This document shows, one piece after another, positions 19,432 through 27,449 of a DNA stretch of 27,449 nt; position 1 is the first letter of the stretch; every line of letters begins with the position of its first letter. The notes under the pieces were generated by a model. The model did no database searches, was not told where the DNA came from, and worked only from the letters and a program-made list of their open reading frames with translations. The DNA is from a virus. The position numbers were made by a program, and so were the translations under genes. Location: the IMG/VR virus record IMGVR_UViG_3300042301_000914, positions 1 through 27,449 of that record; one strand, 5' to 3'.

Positions 19432-19575
19432 ATGACCGTTCTCGCTGTTATTCTAGGCATTATCTTTGCCTTGATATCAGTGGGGGCGCTCGGCTTAATC
19501 GCATTGTTTATGGCTTGCGACCGTGAGGCGGAAAACGAAAAGAATAAACGTCATGCGAACAAAGAGAACCATTGA
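19432..19575 (+). CDS. Small membrane protein overlapping the endolysin start
   Basis: ATG 19432 to TGA 19573-19575, 47 residues: MTVLAVILGIIFALISVGAL, then GLIALFMACDREAENEKNKR and HANKENH. One strong N-terminal membrane segment with a short charged tail suggests an inner-membrane spanin- or holin-like protein. Its last 23 bases overlap the endolysin start at 19553. Cys29 after LFMA is only a weak lipobox. Probably part of the lysis cassette. Confidence 0.55.
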   Translation: MTVLAVILGIIFALISVGALGLIALFMACDREAENEKNKRHANKENH

Positions 19576-20029
19576 GAATCTTGGCAGTCTAAACAAGAAG
19601 GCCGCTGCTAAGTTTGAGCCGTTTATTGCTCAGGTAGAGGCTTTTCTGGCACCTAAAGGCGTGACCGTTGAGGTAATCTCTGGCTTACGTTCATGGGCTG
19701 CTCAGGCTGCTCTCTATGCGTCAGGAAGGACTAAGCCTGGGCCGATTGTCACCAAAGCAAGACCTGGTTCAAGCTGGCACAACTACGGCTTGGCTATTGA
19801 CCTAGGCTTGTTCAAGGGTGGCATCTACCTCGACGAGAAGAAGCCTGCTGAAGCTGACAAGCTATATGCCGAGATTGGCAAGATAGCAGCAAAGCTAGGC
19901 ATTGAATGGGCTGGAACGTGGAAGAGCTTCACAGAGACTCCACACTTCCAAGTTACCTTTGGGCTGTCTCTTGCTCAGGCGAGGGAAAAGATGGAAAGTA
20001 ACGGCAAAGACATTCAGAAGATCGTGTAA
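19553..20029 (+). CDS. Endolysin: M15-family (VanY/L-Ala-D-Glu-type) peptidase
   Basis: A 158-residue protein. It cleaves the peptide side chains of the peptidoglycan; it is a zinc peptidase of the M15/VanY-like group (as in phage T5-type endolysins). ISGLRSWAAQAALYASGRTK (42-61) is the family's SGxRSxxxQxxLYxxGR motif. SSWHNYGLAIDLGLF (73-87) carries zinc ligands His76 and Asp83. WAGTWKSFTETPHFQ (119-133) carries the third ligand His131 and the catalytic Glu128 candidate. No signal peptide is seen, consistent with holin-dependent release. I prefer ATG 19553 over a GTG at 19523, which lies deep inside the preceding gene. Confidence 0.88.
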   Translation: MRTKRTIENLGSLNKKAAAKFEPFIAQVEAFLAPKGVTVEVISGLRSWAAQAALYASGRTKPGPIVTKARPGSSWHNYGLAIDLGLFKGGIYLDEKKPAEADKLYAEIGKIAAKLGIEWAGTWKSFTETPHFQVTFGLSLAQAREKMESNGKDIQKIV

Positions 20030-20032
20030 CCT

Positions 20033-21979
20033 ATGCCTAACAATCCATATCAAACAGAAGGTGACCTTGGCTTTGTTGGTATCTCCAGCCGAGAAAACCC
20101 TGTTAACGTCCAACCTGGCTTTGTGCAATACGCGCAGAACATGAGGATGGATCGTGGAGAGGCTAAGGTTAGAGCAGGCTGTTTAGACCTAACAACTCCC
20201 GAACTTGTATCTGGTGGGAAGAAGTTCCTGACTAGCTGCCTTTACACAAATGCCACAGGTGAGCAGTTCATTGTCCTAGTCTCTGAGACTGGGCTTTACA
20301 CCTACAACACGACAACGAAGGTCTTTTCTTCAGTCAGGAACTATCCTTCACAGGTAATCGGTGGGACTACTTACATCCGTTCTATCTCCGAGTCTGATCC
20401 AGTTGATGCCTTCCAAGCTGAAAACAAGGTTTACATCTTGCGAGGTTATAGCAGGAATGAAGTGAAGACTAATACAGGGACAGCAGTGGTTAGCCGAAGC
20501 GGAACAACTGTTACACTCACTTTCTCTGCTGATCATGGTTATTCAATCGGTGACGAGCTTATTGTTTATGTTCCTGAGCATCCAGACCTTTCAGGCTCCC
20601 ACTTTGTAGAGACTCTGCCAAGCTCAACCACGTTGACTTATACAGTCACAGCTTCAGGCTCTAAGAATCACACAACCTTTCAATGCATCAAGGCAAAAAC
20701 TCCCTTGGTATTTGATGGAGTTTCGACTGTAACCGCAGTTCCTCAAGCGGTGGACAACGCAACTGATGCTGCTGATCAATACCCGTATCTCTCAAACGAA
20801 ACAGACACTTGTATGCCTCCCGCTGACTTTGGGATGTATTTCCAAGGCCGAATTGTTCTTTGTGTTAGCCGTGATGAGATTGCAGCGTCTAACTACTATG
20901 AGCCGAACGTCTTCGATGTCTCGCTTGATCAATTCAAGATCAACCTGGGTGACAATGACTACATAGTGGGCTTTGTGCCGTTCCAAGAGGACAAGTTCCT
21001 GATCTTCAAGCGGAACAGCATCTATTATGCTTATATTCCTCCGCCTGCGATCACGAACACGACGATTGAGCGAGGAATCGACAACTCTTCCTTCGTTCAG
21101 ACGCTAACCAACCAGTTTGGATGTATTGCAAGACGCAGCATTACCTTTGCCGGACAACAGGTGTTCTTCCTGTCTGACCGTGGTGTTTACCTGCTCAATA
21201 ACACGCTAGATCTAAAGTTGGTTGGAGATCAAAAGCCGCTGTCTGATCTTATTTCAGACATCATTGAGGACATCAACACGCAGTATGCCCAGAACGCTTG
21301 TGGCTTGTTCTTTAACAACCGTTATTACCTATCAATCCCCTTGGTTGATTCCGTTGTAGCTCCCACGACTAACAACGCTACGCTAGTTTATTCACTGCTG
21401 AATCAAGCGTGGGAATCGGTGGACAAGTATCCGCAAGATATCAATGTCGGTTCGTATGCTCCTAGAGTGCTATTGCAGGCAGTTTACAACAACAGGAATC
21501 AGATGTTTGCAGTATCGTTAAGGAAGCTGCATCTAAGCGAACAAGGTGACATTGACATCCTTAACAATGGGAGTGGAACGCCAGTTCTAGGTGTGATGAG
21601 ACTTGGAGATACTTCAGGCGCAGACTCAGCCGTATTCGTCACAGGAGTGATTCAGACGCCGATTCCCGCTATCCTCACAAGCCGTCGATACAGCTTCAAG
21701 ACCTTTGATCAAAAGCGGTTCTCTGGCCTGCAAACAGACATGCTTCTCGATGATAACACTAATATTGATATTTCTGCTATTGCAATTAATCCAGATACGG
21801 CAATCAGCTTGATTAACTTCACAAGCACGACTGTTGCAGATAAGAACGTCAGGGCTAAGGTTTCACGCCGAGCTTATGCTCTAGATATCAAGTTCACAAT
21901 CAATTCAGGACGGCCAACCATTCGTGGTTTGACCATTGATGCCGTAATTCCTGGGCGTAACCTAGTCTCAACCGAATAA
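20033..21979 (+). CDS. Tail nozzle-like protein (large podovirus tail protein)
   Basis: A 648-residue protein. It starts with MPNNPYQTEGDLGFVGISSR, then ENPVNVQPGFVQYAQNMRMD-RGEAKVRAG, a pattern seen in podovirus tail proteins near the tail tip ('NMR...G.v..R.G'). A long beta-propeller-like body follows (repeated blades such as NRYYLSIPLVDSVVAPTTNN). Residues about 151-210 hold an inserted domain (VVSRSGTTVTLTFSADHGYS, then IGDELIVYV) that recurs twice in the 21983 fibre. It lies between endolysin and fibre C. Role: nozzle of the short tail, by synteny and length; the match is from memory. Confidence 0.7.
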   Translation: MPNNPYQTEGDLGFVGISSRENPVNVQPGFVQYAQNMRMDRGEAKVRAGCLDLTTPELVSGGKKFLTSCLYTNATGEQFIVLVSETGLYTYNTTTKVFSSVRNYPSQVIGGTTYIRSISESDPVDAFQAENKVYILRGYSRNEVKTNTGTAVVSRSGTTVTLTFSADHGYSIGDELIVYVPEHPDLSGSHFVETLPSSTTLTYTVTASGSKNHTTFQCIKAKTPLVFDGVSTVTAVPQAVDNATDAADQYPYLSNETDTCMPPADFGMYFQGRIVLCVSRDEIAASNYYEPNVFDVSLDQFKINLGDNDYIVGFVPFQEDKFLIFKRNSIYYAYIPPPAITNTTIERGIDNSSFVQTLTNQFGCIARRSITFAGQQVFFLSDRGVYLLNNTLDLKLVGDQKPLSDLISDIIEDINTQYAQNACGLFFNNRYYLSIPLVDSVVAPTTNNATLVYSLLNQAWESVDKYPQDINVGSYAPRVLLQAVYNNRNQMFAVSLRKLHLSEQGDIDILNNGSGTPVLGVMRLGDTSGADSAVFVTGVIQTPIPAILTSRRYSFKTFDQKRFSGLQTDMLLDDNTNIDISAIAINPDTAISLINFTSTTVADKNVRAKVSRRAYALDIKFTINSGRPTIRGLTIDAVIPGRNLVSTE

Positions 21980-21982
21980 AAT

Positions 21983-23293
21983 ATGCCTACTCTTGCTTCT
22001 ACCCAATCTTTCACTGACGGCAATGTTCTGAGTGCTACTGCACTGACTAACCATGTTATTGATGCAACGCCACTGGCAACATTCATCTCTGGTCAAACGG
22101 CTGTATCCGCTCCAGTTCCTGCCGATGAGTTCCTCATTGCCACATCTGGTTCTGCATCAGCTAAGAAGGTCAGTCTTTCAACGCTAGCCGCTAACCTTCC
22201 AACTGGCACAACTGCCGTAGATTTAGCTGTAACAGGTGCAACGACATTAACCGGAGTATTAACGGCAAACGGAAATACGATTATCGGCAACGCTGCCACT
22301 GACACTCTGACGGTCAACGCAGCTTCTAGCTTTGGAGGTGACACGACTCTCGGAGGCTCTGCTGTAACAAGTGCAACATGGGCACGATCCACAACCACGC
22401 TGACTGTCACAAAGACTGCCCACGGCCTAACAACTGGCAATTCTCGTTACTTTGTATTCACAGGCACAAGTTCAACGCCAGTGACTAGCAGCGTGCTCAA
22501 TGGCACTTATACCGTGACTGTCACATCTGTTGACGTGTTCACCATCACCGTTGCAGATGCAGGTGACGTGGTTGGAACTGTCACTTGGTATGAAAGGACG
22601 CTTACTCTGAGTTCTACCATCACTGGGCCGCTACAGGGTAACATTCCCGTAAATGTTGCCAGTGTTGAACTAGGCACAGGCGATGAGTTCTTGGTAAAAG
22701 ACGTTTCAGACTCAAACCGAGTCAAAACAACGACTGGCGGTTTGTTTAAAGCCTGGGCCAATATCAACGCCAACTTTACGTCAATCAATGGTTCTGTGCT
22801 TCGTTCTGCAAACACAGCGACCATCACAAAGACAGATCACAACCTTCGTGTTGGTGACGTTATTTACATCACCGGAGGCTCTGGAAGTATTGCAACCAGT
22901 TGGTATGCTGTTTTCAGTGTCCCTAGTTCCTCAACCTTTACCGTCATTACAGCAGCCAGTGGCACCATTTCGACGCCTGCGGGTGTCACTTGGTATCAGC
23001 ACACCATTTTAGCTGGCAACAATGTTTATGCGGCCTATGGCAAGAACACGGAAAGAGTGATTCACGTGAGTTTTATCAATAAACCACCGTCAGTGGATTC
23101 ATACATTGTTAACCTCGCTGCTGCTAAGTTTACACTGGGTAACAACTGTTTACCTCCCCAAATTAACAATATTGATGATAAGTTTCCATCTGACATCATC
23201 AAGACCGTCAATGGTTTTGGCTTTGTCAGTTATACTACAACTGGCACTGTCACAGCCACAACTGGCGAATATCACATCCAAGCAATTTGGTAA
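21983..23293 (+). CDS. Tail fibre protein C with two HGL/HNL-type beta domains
   Basis: A 436-residue protein beginning in the TAAAATATG context with MPTLASTQSFTDGNVLSATA, and a typical fibre attachment linker (FLIATSGSASAKKVSLSTLA, later GATTLTGVLTANGNTIIGNA). Residues about 131-205 (TLTVTKTAHGLTTGNSRYFV, LNGTYTVTVTSVDVFTITVA) and 273-340 (ATITKTDHNLRVGDVIYITG, SSSTFTVITAASG) are two copies of a 70-residue beta domain, also present in the 20033 protein. The C-terminus ends in an immunoglobulin-like or jelly-roll-like domain. Likely receptor-binding fibre. Confidence 0.75.
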   Translation: MPTLASTQSFTDGNVLSATALTNHVIDATPLATFISGQTAVSAPVPADEFLIATSGSASAKKVSLSTLAANLPTGTTAVDLAVTGATTLTGVLTANGNTIIGNAATDTLTVNAASSFGGDTTLGGSAVTSATWARSTTTLTVTKTAHGLTTGNSRYFVFTGTSSTPVTSSVLNGTYTVTVTSVDVFTITVADAGDVVGTVTWYERTLTLSSTITGPLQGNIPVNVASVELGTGDEFLVKDVSDSNRVKTTTGGLFKAWANINANFTSINGSVLRSANTATITKTDHNLRVGDVIYITGGSGSIATSWYAVFSVPSSSTFTVITAASGTISTPAGVTWYQHTILAGNNVYAAYGKNTERVIHVSFINKPPSVDSYIVNLAAAKFTLGNNCLPPQINNIDDKFPSDIIKTVNGFGFVSYTTTGTVTATTGEYHIQAIW

Positions 23294-23631
23294 TGAAACC
23301 ATGGGAACGAGCAAAACAATGGCTTGAAAGGTGGCCTGATGCGGTCCCCTTTGAGAACTTGTTGGGCAGTTGCCTTCGGTATGGAGTCGTTTACTCGTCT
23401 GATACTAGCTTCTGCTTGGCTCAACAATGTTATTGGGATGGATATAAACCATTCTTTTTGACTGATAGACATAACGGATGGTTTGTGCATCTTGCTTCCG
23501 GCGACTTAGGGGATATACTTCTCAAAGCTCCTCACGCTTTAGAGTATCTTGTCTTTCAGCGTCATGGTTTGGATAAATATCACGCTCGTAAATTTAACAA
23601 AATGAAGGAAAAATATGGGATCATCAGCTGA
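23293..23631 (+). CDS. Phage protein of unknown function, AT-rich gene
   Basis: A 112-residue protein starting at ATG 23293, whose first base is the last base of the fibre stop (TAATG). It has tryptophans and aromatic patches (MKPWERAKQWLERWPDAVPF, DGYKPFFLTDRHNGWFVHLA) and a helix near the C-terminus. This is like small conserved proteins that follow fibre genes in some phages ('HxLA-G-D...L...P' recalled). The gene is AT-richer (about 37% GC in a 60-base sample) than its neighbours. The next gene overlaps it by 17 bases. Function unknown. Confidence 0.65.
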   Translation: MKPWERAKQWLERWPDAVPFENLLGSCLRYGVVYSSDTSFCLAQQCYWDGYKPFFLTDRHNGWFVHLASGDLGDILLKAPHALEYLVFQRHGLDKYHARKFNKMKEKYGIIS

Positions 23632-24400
23632 AGCACCACGACCAACTAGCTACGAGAAAATGATGACGGACAGCTTAGCCGCTCAGGGCAAGATTGCACC
23701 TAAGCTGCTACGGGCTGAACAGAGGTATCAACCTCTTTATACTGCGTTAAACATCTCTCAGTTAGGACAAGCCACTCAAGGATTGCAAGGTGTTTACAAC
23801 CAAGGATTGCCAGGTGCCATTGATTTTCAGAATCAACTCACTGAAGCCGATATGGCACAGCAGGCAAAATACCTGCCTCAATTTGTGCAGCAGTATCGAG
23901 AAGGCGCTGGCTCTGCTAACCTGCTCTCACAACTCCAAACTCAAGCCGAGGAAGGTCTAGCCGCTGGTTCTAGCTTAACACCGGAACAGCAGAGAGTTGC
24001 ACAGCAACAAGCTAGGGCTGCTTATGCTGCTAGAGGCATGGGCACAGGCAACCGTGCTATTGGTGCCGAGATCATGAGCCAGTATGGAATGGGCGAAGCT
24101 CTACAACGCCAACGTCAACAGTTCGCTGGTAATGTGGCAGGACAGCTAGAGCAATCTGGTGTCCCTCAATACTACAACACGACCTATCAACCAGTCGGTC
24201 AGACTCTTTCTGGTCTAGTCAGCGGTTCATCTGGCCTAATGGCAGGGAGACAGTTCCAGCCTGAATCGCAGATGTCTTCTGACATTTACTCACAGAACGC
24301 TCAGAATAAGTTCACCGCTGGCGCTGCTAGTGATGCTAATAGATCGTCAATGATTGGTGCAGGTGCAAGTGTTGCCGTGACTGGTGCAATCCTTATCTAA
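23615..24400 (+). CDS. Internal virion protein (glutamine-rich)
   Basis: A 261-residue protein with many Gln, Ala and Gly residues: EKMMTDSLAAQGKIAPKLLR, then QATQGLQGVYNQGLPGAIDF, then LTPEQQRVAQQQARAAYAAR and a C-terminal hydrophobic segment (SSMIGAGASVAVTGAILI). This composition and place, after the tail genes, matches podovirus internal (ejection) proteins that help pass DNA through the cell envelope. The start lies within the 3' end of the previous gene. No family is certain. Confidence 0.6.
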   Translation: MGSSAEAPRPTSYEKMMTDSLAAQGKIAPKLLRAEQRYQPLYTALNISQLGQATQGLQGVYNQGLPGAIDFQNQLTEADMAQQAKYLPQFVQQYREGAGSANLLSQLQTQAEEGLAAGSSLTPEQQRVAQQQARAAYAARGMGTGNRAIGAEIMSQYGMGEALQRQRQQFAGNVAGQLEQSGVPQYYNTTYQPVGQTLSGLVSGSSGLMAGRQFQPESQMSSDIYSQNAQNKFTAGAASDANRSSMIGAGASVAVTGAILI

Positions 24401-25203
24401 TGACTAAACTCGACAACACAAAGAAGATTATTGCCAACGGCATCAAAGCCTTTCCCAAGGGAATGGTTTGTTGGAGTGGTGGCAAGGATTCGATGGTGCT
24501 CCTTCACATCATGAAAAGCATGGGCTTAAACATGCCTATCGTCTTCTTTCGTGAACCATGGCAACCTAGGAAGTATGTCTTCGCAGATGACCTGATCAAA
24601 CGGTGGAACTTGCTGGTTTACACTTGGCACCCACAAGAGTCTGCATTCCAGCAGACAGGTGATGAGTTTGAGGTGCAAAACGTCTATCAGGTCAACTCAA
24701 CCATTCTAACGTGTCCGACGGGCATTGTGGAGCCAGTGCAAGGCTGCTCGTTTACTTGCTCTTTAGACATACTTAAAAGGCCTAAGCAGTTGATGCTTGA
24801 GGTGCCTCAGTTTGATGCCTTGTGGATAGGTCACAAAGGCTGTGATTCAGATCCAATTCTAGGTGGTGACGCTGGCACTCGTATTGAATCCAGAGTTCTC
24901 TGGAGTCAGTCGAATATGATGTTCCCTCTGCGTGATTGGACTCATGATGATATCTGGGACTACATCGAACGCTATGATGTCCCTTACGATTCAGATCGAT
25001 ACGAGAAAGCTGACGGCAAGTGGCGTGAGAAAGCAGACAAGGCTCACAATGTCGATTACGTCCATGCTTGCACACGTTGCGTGGATCGTAGAGCTAACGC
25101 TCCTAAGTTCGTGCATTGTCCCAAGCTGGACATGACGATTGAGAACATTTCAGGACAGGTGCCATGGGCATCACAGGAAAAAGCAACCTACATGAAAGAC
25201 TAA
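24400..25203 (+). CDS. PAPS-reductase-like protein (PP-loop) embedded in virion genes
   Basis: A 267-residue protein of the PAPS reductase/CysH-like superfamily with a PP-loop pyrophosphatase motif CWSGGKDSMVLLHIM (24-38, SGGKDS at 26-31). Downstream blocks are CSLDILKRPKQLM (120-132), IGHKGCDSDPILG (143-155, near the phosphosulfate/AMP contact) and FPLRDWTHDDIWDYIERYDV (175-194), which match CysH-type proteins. The CysH C-terminal ECGLH motif is missing; a C-terminal CTRC pair (Cys224, Cys227) and HCP (Cys240) suggest metal or Fe-S binding instead. The start shares a base with the previous stop. Substrate is not predictable; sulfur activation, tRNA/DNA modification or phage protein chemistry are possible. 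Confidence 0.8.
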   Translation: MTKLDNTKKIIANGIKAFPKGMVCWSGGKDSMVLLHIMKSMGLNMPIVFFREPWQPRKYVFADDLIKRWNLLVYTWHPQESAFQQTGDEFEVQNVYQVNSTILTCPTGIVEPVQGCSFTCSLDILKRPKQLMLEVPQFDALWIGHKGCDSDPILGGDAGTRIESRVLWSQSNMMFPLRDWTHDDIWDYIERYDVPYDSDRYEKADGKWREKADKAHNVDYVHACTRCVDRRANAPKFVHCPKLDMTIENISGQVPWASQEKATYMKD

Positions 25204-25207
25204 TATT

Positions 25208-25780
25208 ATGAATCAAGGTGGATACTTCGGAGCTTACAGACAAGGATTTCAGACATTGCCAGACAATGCCTATCAGATGATGACGGCACCAACTCAGCAA
25301 CTTGCCAGCACAATTACAAATCTTGCTGGAACTGCTACAGGCGCTATTAAAGATTACCGATTGGGAAAGGCTAACGATAAAGCCTTCAAACAAGGTGCTG
25401 CCACTCAATACCAAGGACTAGAATCTACGTCTCAAGCTACTGGAGTTCCTATAAATCCAGAGCTAGCAAACCAATACATGAACATGGGAGAGATGAGCAC
25501 GCCACAGCAACAGGCTGCTTTCCAGCAATCCTTGAATCAAGAGCTTCAACGTCAGCAGATGCTTTACGGCATTGCCAATCAGCAGAGGCAGGCACAGCAA
25601 GCTCAGGGAATGCAGCAAATGCAACGAGGTGTTTCGGCAGGCTTAAGCACGGTTCCTCCACCTGATCCTTCGAGGTATGGTGGAGGTTCTGCAATTAACA
25701 TGAGTGGATCACTTCCTTTGCCAGTTCAAAATACTGGGCCAAGAGTTAATTTCCCTCAATATAATTATGGCCAATATTAA
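25208..25780 (+). CDS. Glutamine-rich internal virion protein
   Basis: A 190-residue protein, four bases after the PAPS-reductase-like gene (TAATATTATG start, no SD). It has a Gln/Met/Ala-rich middle (QQAAFQQSLNQELQRQQMLY, GIANQQRQAQQAQGMQQM), a Gly/Tyr/Pro-rich end (RYGGGSAINMSGSLPLPVQN), and helical N-terminal segments (TAPTQQLASTITNLAGTATG). By position it is part of the internal or ejection protein set. No domain is claimed. Confidence 0.65.
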   Translation: MNQGGYFGAYRQGFQTLPDNAYQMMTAPTQQLASTITNLAGTATGAIKDYRLGKANDKAFKQGAATQYQGLESTSQATGVPINPELANQYMNMGEMSTPQQQAAFQQSLNQELQRQQMLYGIANQQRQAQQAQGMQQMQRGVSAGLSTVPPPDPSRYGGGSAINMSGSLPLPVQNTGPRVNFPQYNYGQY

Positions 25781-25805
25781 CCATTGAACATAACAAATAA
25801 TCATT

Positions 25806-26816
25806 ATGCCTCAACAATTTGATCCGGCTGCGTTACAGCAGTATTATTCTATTGCTATGGGGCGACCCATGGCAGAACCAGTAGTTAATCCAGAACAGAT
25901 TAACCAATATAACCAGCAATCTATTCCTGTTGCTGTGCCTGTTCCTGAAGTTCAGAACTACGCTCCACAGCAAGCGCCTCAACAGAATCCTCAGCTTCAA
26001 ATTCAGCAGCAACGCATGAACTATGCTGCAATGATTGAGCAACGATTCAATGAGATTGCTGACCATGTTGGTGGCATTAACGCTTTAGTGCAGACTAACA
26101 ACCTTGAGGCTGCTAGAAAGAAGGCAGTTGATGACATTGGTATGATTTTTGGCCCACCTCCTGCGATTGAACAGCCAATGTCTGAGCTTGAACGCATTCA
26201 GCTTGAGAAGGAAAGACTAGCTTTAGAGAAAGCAAGAAATCCTCAAATGACTGAGCTTGATCGTGTTAAGTTGGAGCAAGAGAAGCTAGCTTTAGAGCAA
26301 TCTCAAAAGGCTATTGGCAAGGTTGAGGCTGAACGCATGAAAGCTGAAACCGATAAGCTCAAAGCTGCTCAAGAGAATATTACTCTTGCCTCTGATGTCG
26401 TATCAACTGCCGACAGATTGCTTGCAAATGAGAACGCTTTGCAATGGGCAGGTGGAAAGACTGGCGCTGTTCTGAGCAGATTTCCTGGAGAAGCTAGAGG
26501 CATTAGACAGCAGATTGATCAGTTGCGTGATCAAATTGGTTTGTTTGGTCGAAAGGCTATTGTTGGACAAGGCCAAGGAAGCATTTCCGACGCTGAACAA
26601 AAGATGGCAAAAGAGGCTTTGGCGCAAGTTATCACTGAGGGAACTGATGAACAGCTTGTCGAAAGCTTGAAAGCAGTTCGCCAAAAGTTTGGTGGCATCT
26701 TAAGCCGTATTCAATCAGAAGCCACAGGACAGCAGCCAACAGCTCAACCAATGAGTCAACAAGCAGGCCAGCCAAGAGTCAGAACATTCGTCCCAGGTAA
26801 AGGTTTCCAAGACTAA
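25806..26816 (+). CDS. Glutamine-rich coiled-coil internal virion protein
   Basis: A 336-residue protein from ATG 25806 (context ATAATCATTATG), no SD. The N-terminal third is Gln/Pro/Asn-rich (NPEQINQYNQQSIPVAVPVP), the middle is a long coiled coil with two near-identical heptad blocks (SELERIQLEKERLALEKARN and TELDRVKLEQEKLALEQSQK), and the C-terminal part is helical (DRLLANENALQWAGGKTGAV, IDQLRDQIGLFGRKAIVGQG). A helical rod fits an internal core protein that crosses the envelope or lines the capsid core. The block duplication is in the protein. Confidence 0.7.
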   Translation: MPQQFDPAALQQYYSIAMGRPMAEPVVNPEQINQYNQQSIPVAVPVPEVQNYAPQQAPQQNPQLQIQQQRMNYAAMIEQRFNEIADHVGGINALVQTNNLEAARKKAVDDIGMIFGPPPAIEQPMSELERIQLEKERLALEKARNPQMTELDRVKLEQEKLALEQSQKAIGKVEAERMKAETDKLKAAQENITLASDVVSTADRLLANENALQWAGGKTGAVLSRFPGEARGIRQQIDQLRDQIGLFGRKAIVGQGQGSISDAEQKMAKEALAQVITEGTDEQLVESLKAVRQKFGGILSRIQSEATGQQPTAQPMSQQAGQPRVRTFVPGKGFQD

Positions 26817-26822
26817 TCATTT

Positions 26823-27449
26823 ATGCCAATCATTAACATCCCATCACGGAACGTACAGCTTAACTTCCCTGACACCATGTCAGACGAAGAGATTCAATCA
26901 GCGATTGAAAAGGAGTATCCGAGGAGTGGTGAGGATGTGGTATTTGATATTGACCAAGCAAAGAATGCCGCTCTTGAGGGGCAGAACTTAGTTAATCCAT
27001 TCGAGCAGATGTCTAATGATGACTATGTGCTTTATCGAAAGCATTTAGCTGATAAAAAGACCTCGTTTGGTGATGCTCTAGGCATTGCCAAGGATACGTT
27101 TACTAACATCATTAATGAGGTTGGAACTGGTATCGGAACAACTGCCTATAAAATGGCTCAAGGCGATATTGGCAACGTAGCTGAATCAGCAGGTGCTGGA
27201 GTGGTCGCTGGAACTGTTGGACTGGCTGATATTGCTGGCAAGATTCTAAACCCTGCTCAACCTATTCCTAGTAAGGAAGAGTTCATCGGCAAACCAACGA
27301 CTAGGCTTGTCGAAAAGCCACAACAGCAAGGTGTCACAGGCTTAACCTATGCATGGCCTTCAGAAGAGGCTGATGTGACGAATGAGGATGATTACAACAA
27401 GCTGATTGAGGCTGAAAAGCAGCGTGATGCTGGCATTGTTAACAACCTT
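26823..27449 (+). CDS. Large internal virion protein, N-terminal part (3' truncated)
   Basis: ATG 26823 opens a frame that stays open to the end of the window (209 codons so far). The start MPIINIPSRNVQLNFPDTMS, then DEEIQSAIEKEYP resembles the FPDxMSDEEIxxAIxxEYP motif found at the start of many large phage internal/tail proteins (recalled). A Gly/Ala-rich stretch (ESAGAGVVAGTVGLADIAGK, about 122-141) may be membrane-active. It is likely the large ejection protein (gp16-like) by position; its end is outside the window. Confidence 0.65.
   Translation, partial: MPIINIPSRNVQLNFPDTMSDEEIQSAIEKEYPRSGEDVVFDIDQAKNAALEGQNLVNPFEQMSNDDYVLYRKHLADKKTSFGDALGIAKDTFTNIINEVGTGIGTTAYKMAQGDIGNVAESAGAGVVAGTVGLADIAGKILNPAQPIPSKEEFIGKPTTRLVEKPQQQGVTGLTYAWPSEEADVTNEDDYNKLIEAEKQRDAGIVNNL

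Overview
The window is an incompletely sequenced-out stretch of a tailed double-stranded DNA phage, almost certainly of podovirus type. Nearly all genes lie on the + strand, packed with 1-4 base overlaps (ATGA, TAATG, GTGA) or gaps of a few bases. The order is early/replication genes, DNA packaging, portal, scaffold, capsid, neck, tail fibres, lysis, nozzle-like tail protein, another fibre, then internal virion proteins. I see no integrase, RNA polymerase or DNA polymerase here. The host cannot be fixed from sequence. Base composition is moderate (about 45-52% GC in samples I counted), and most virion genes start without a Shine-Dalgarno (SD) sequence, in a stop-proximal A/T-rich context such as TAATTATG or TAAAATATG. 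That suggests a host in which SD-independent initiation is common.

Left part (1-6517). It starts with the tail end of a helix-turn-helix regulator and a candidate promoter/operator, then small early proteins and an RNA-structure-rich segment (1332-1568). A lambda O/DnaT-like replication initiator follows, then a DnaB-like helicase and several small DNA-binding or unknown proteins, including a DUF3310 protein and a protein with two helix-turn-helix units. Inside the initiator gene lie two clusters of an ACGC(G/C) repeat at exactly 11-base steps, followed by a 48-base purine tract. By analogy with lambda, where the origin lies inside gene O, this is a good candidate replication origin.

Middle (6518-7131). 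This is the only long gene-poor interval. It holds a short convergent minus-strand ORF, several inverted repeats and, on the minus strand, what looks like a complete small-RNA gene: promoter-like boxes, a hairpin, and a strong intrinsic terminator whose loop is complementary to the hairpin.

Right part (7132-27449). A 59-residue protein, a GC-rich DNA adenine methylase and a DUF6321-like protein precede the large terminase, portal, scaffold-like protein, SU10-type major capsid protein and neck genes. Two fibre genes share an N-terminal anchor domain and flank a lectin-like gene and a putative accessory protein. The lysis cassette has two holin-like proteins, a third small membrane protein and an M15-type endolysin. 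A PAPS-reductase-like gene is embedded among the glutamine-rich internal virion protein genes. The last gene runs off the end.

Hidden signals at the nucleotide level include the phased repeats, a perfect 15-bp inverted repeat straddling a start codon (14381-14483), an SD-masking stem (1390-1464), the minus-strand RNA, and fibre repeats whose proteins are identical while their codons are scrambled. Several real-looking genes shorter than 60 codons (7132, 15789, 18900, 19063, 19232, 19432, and 6504 on the minus strand) are listed too.
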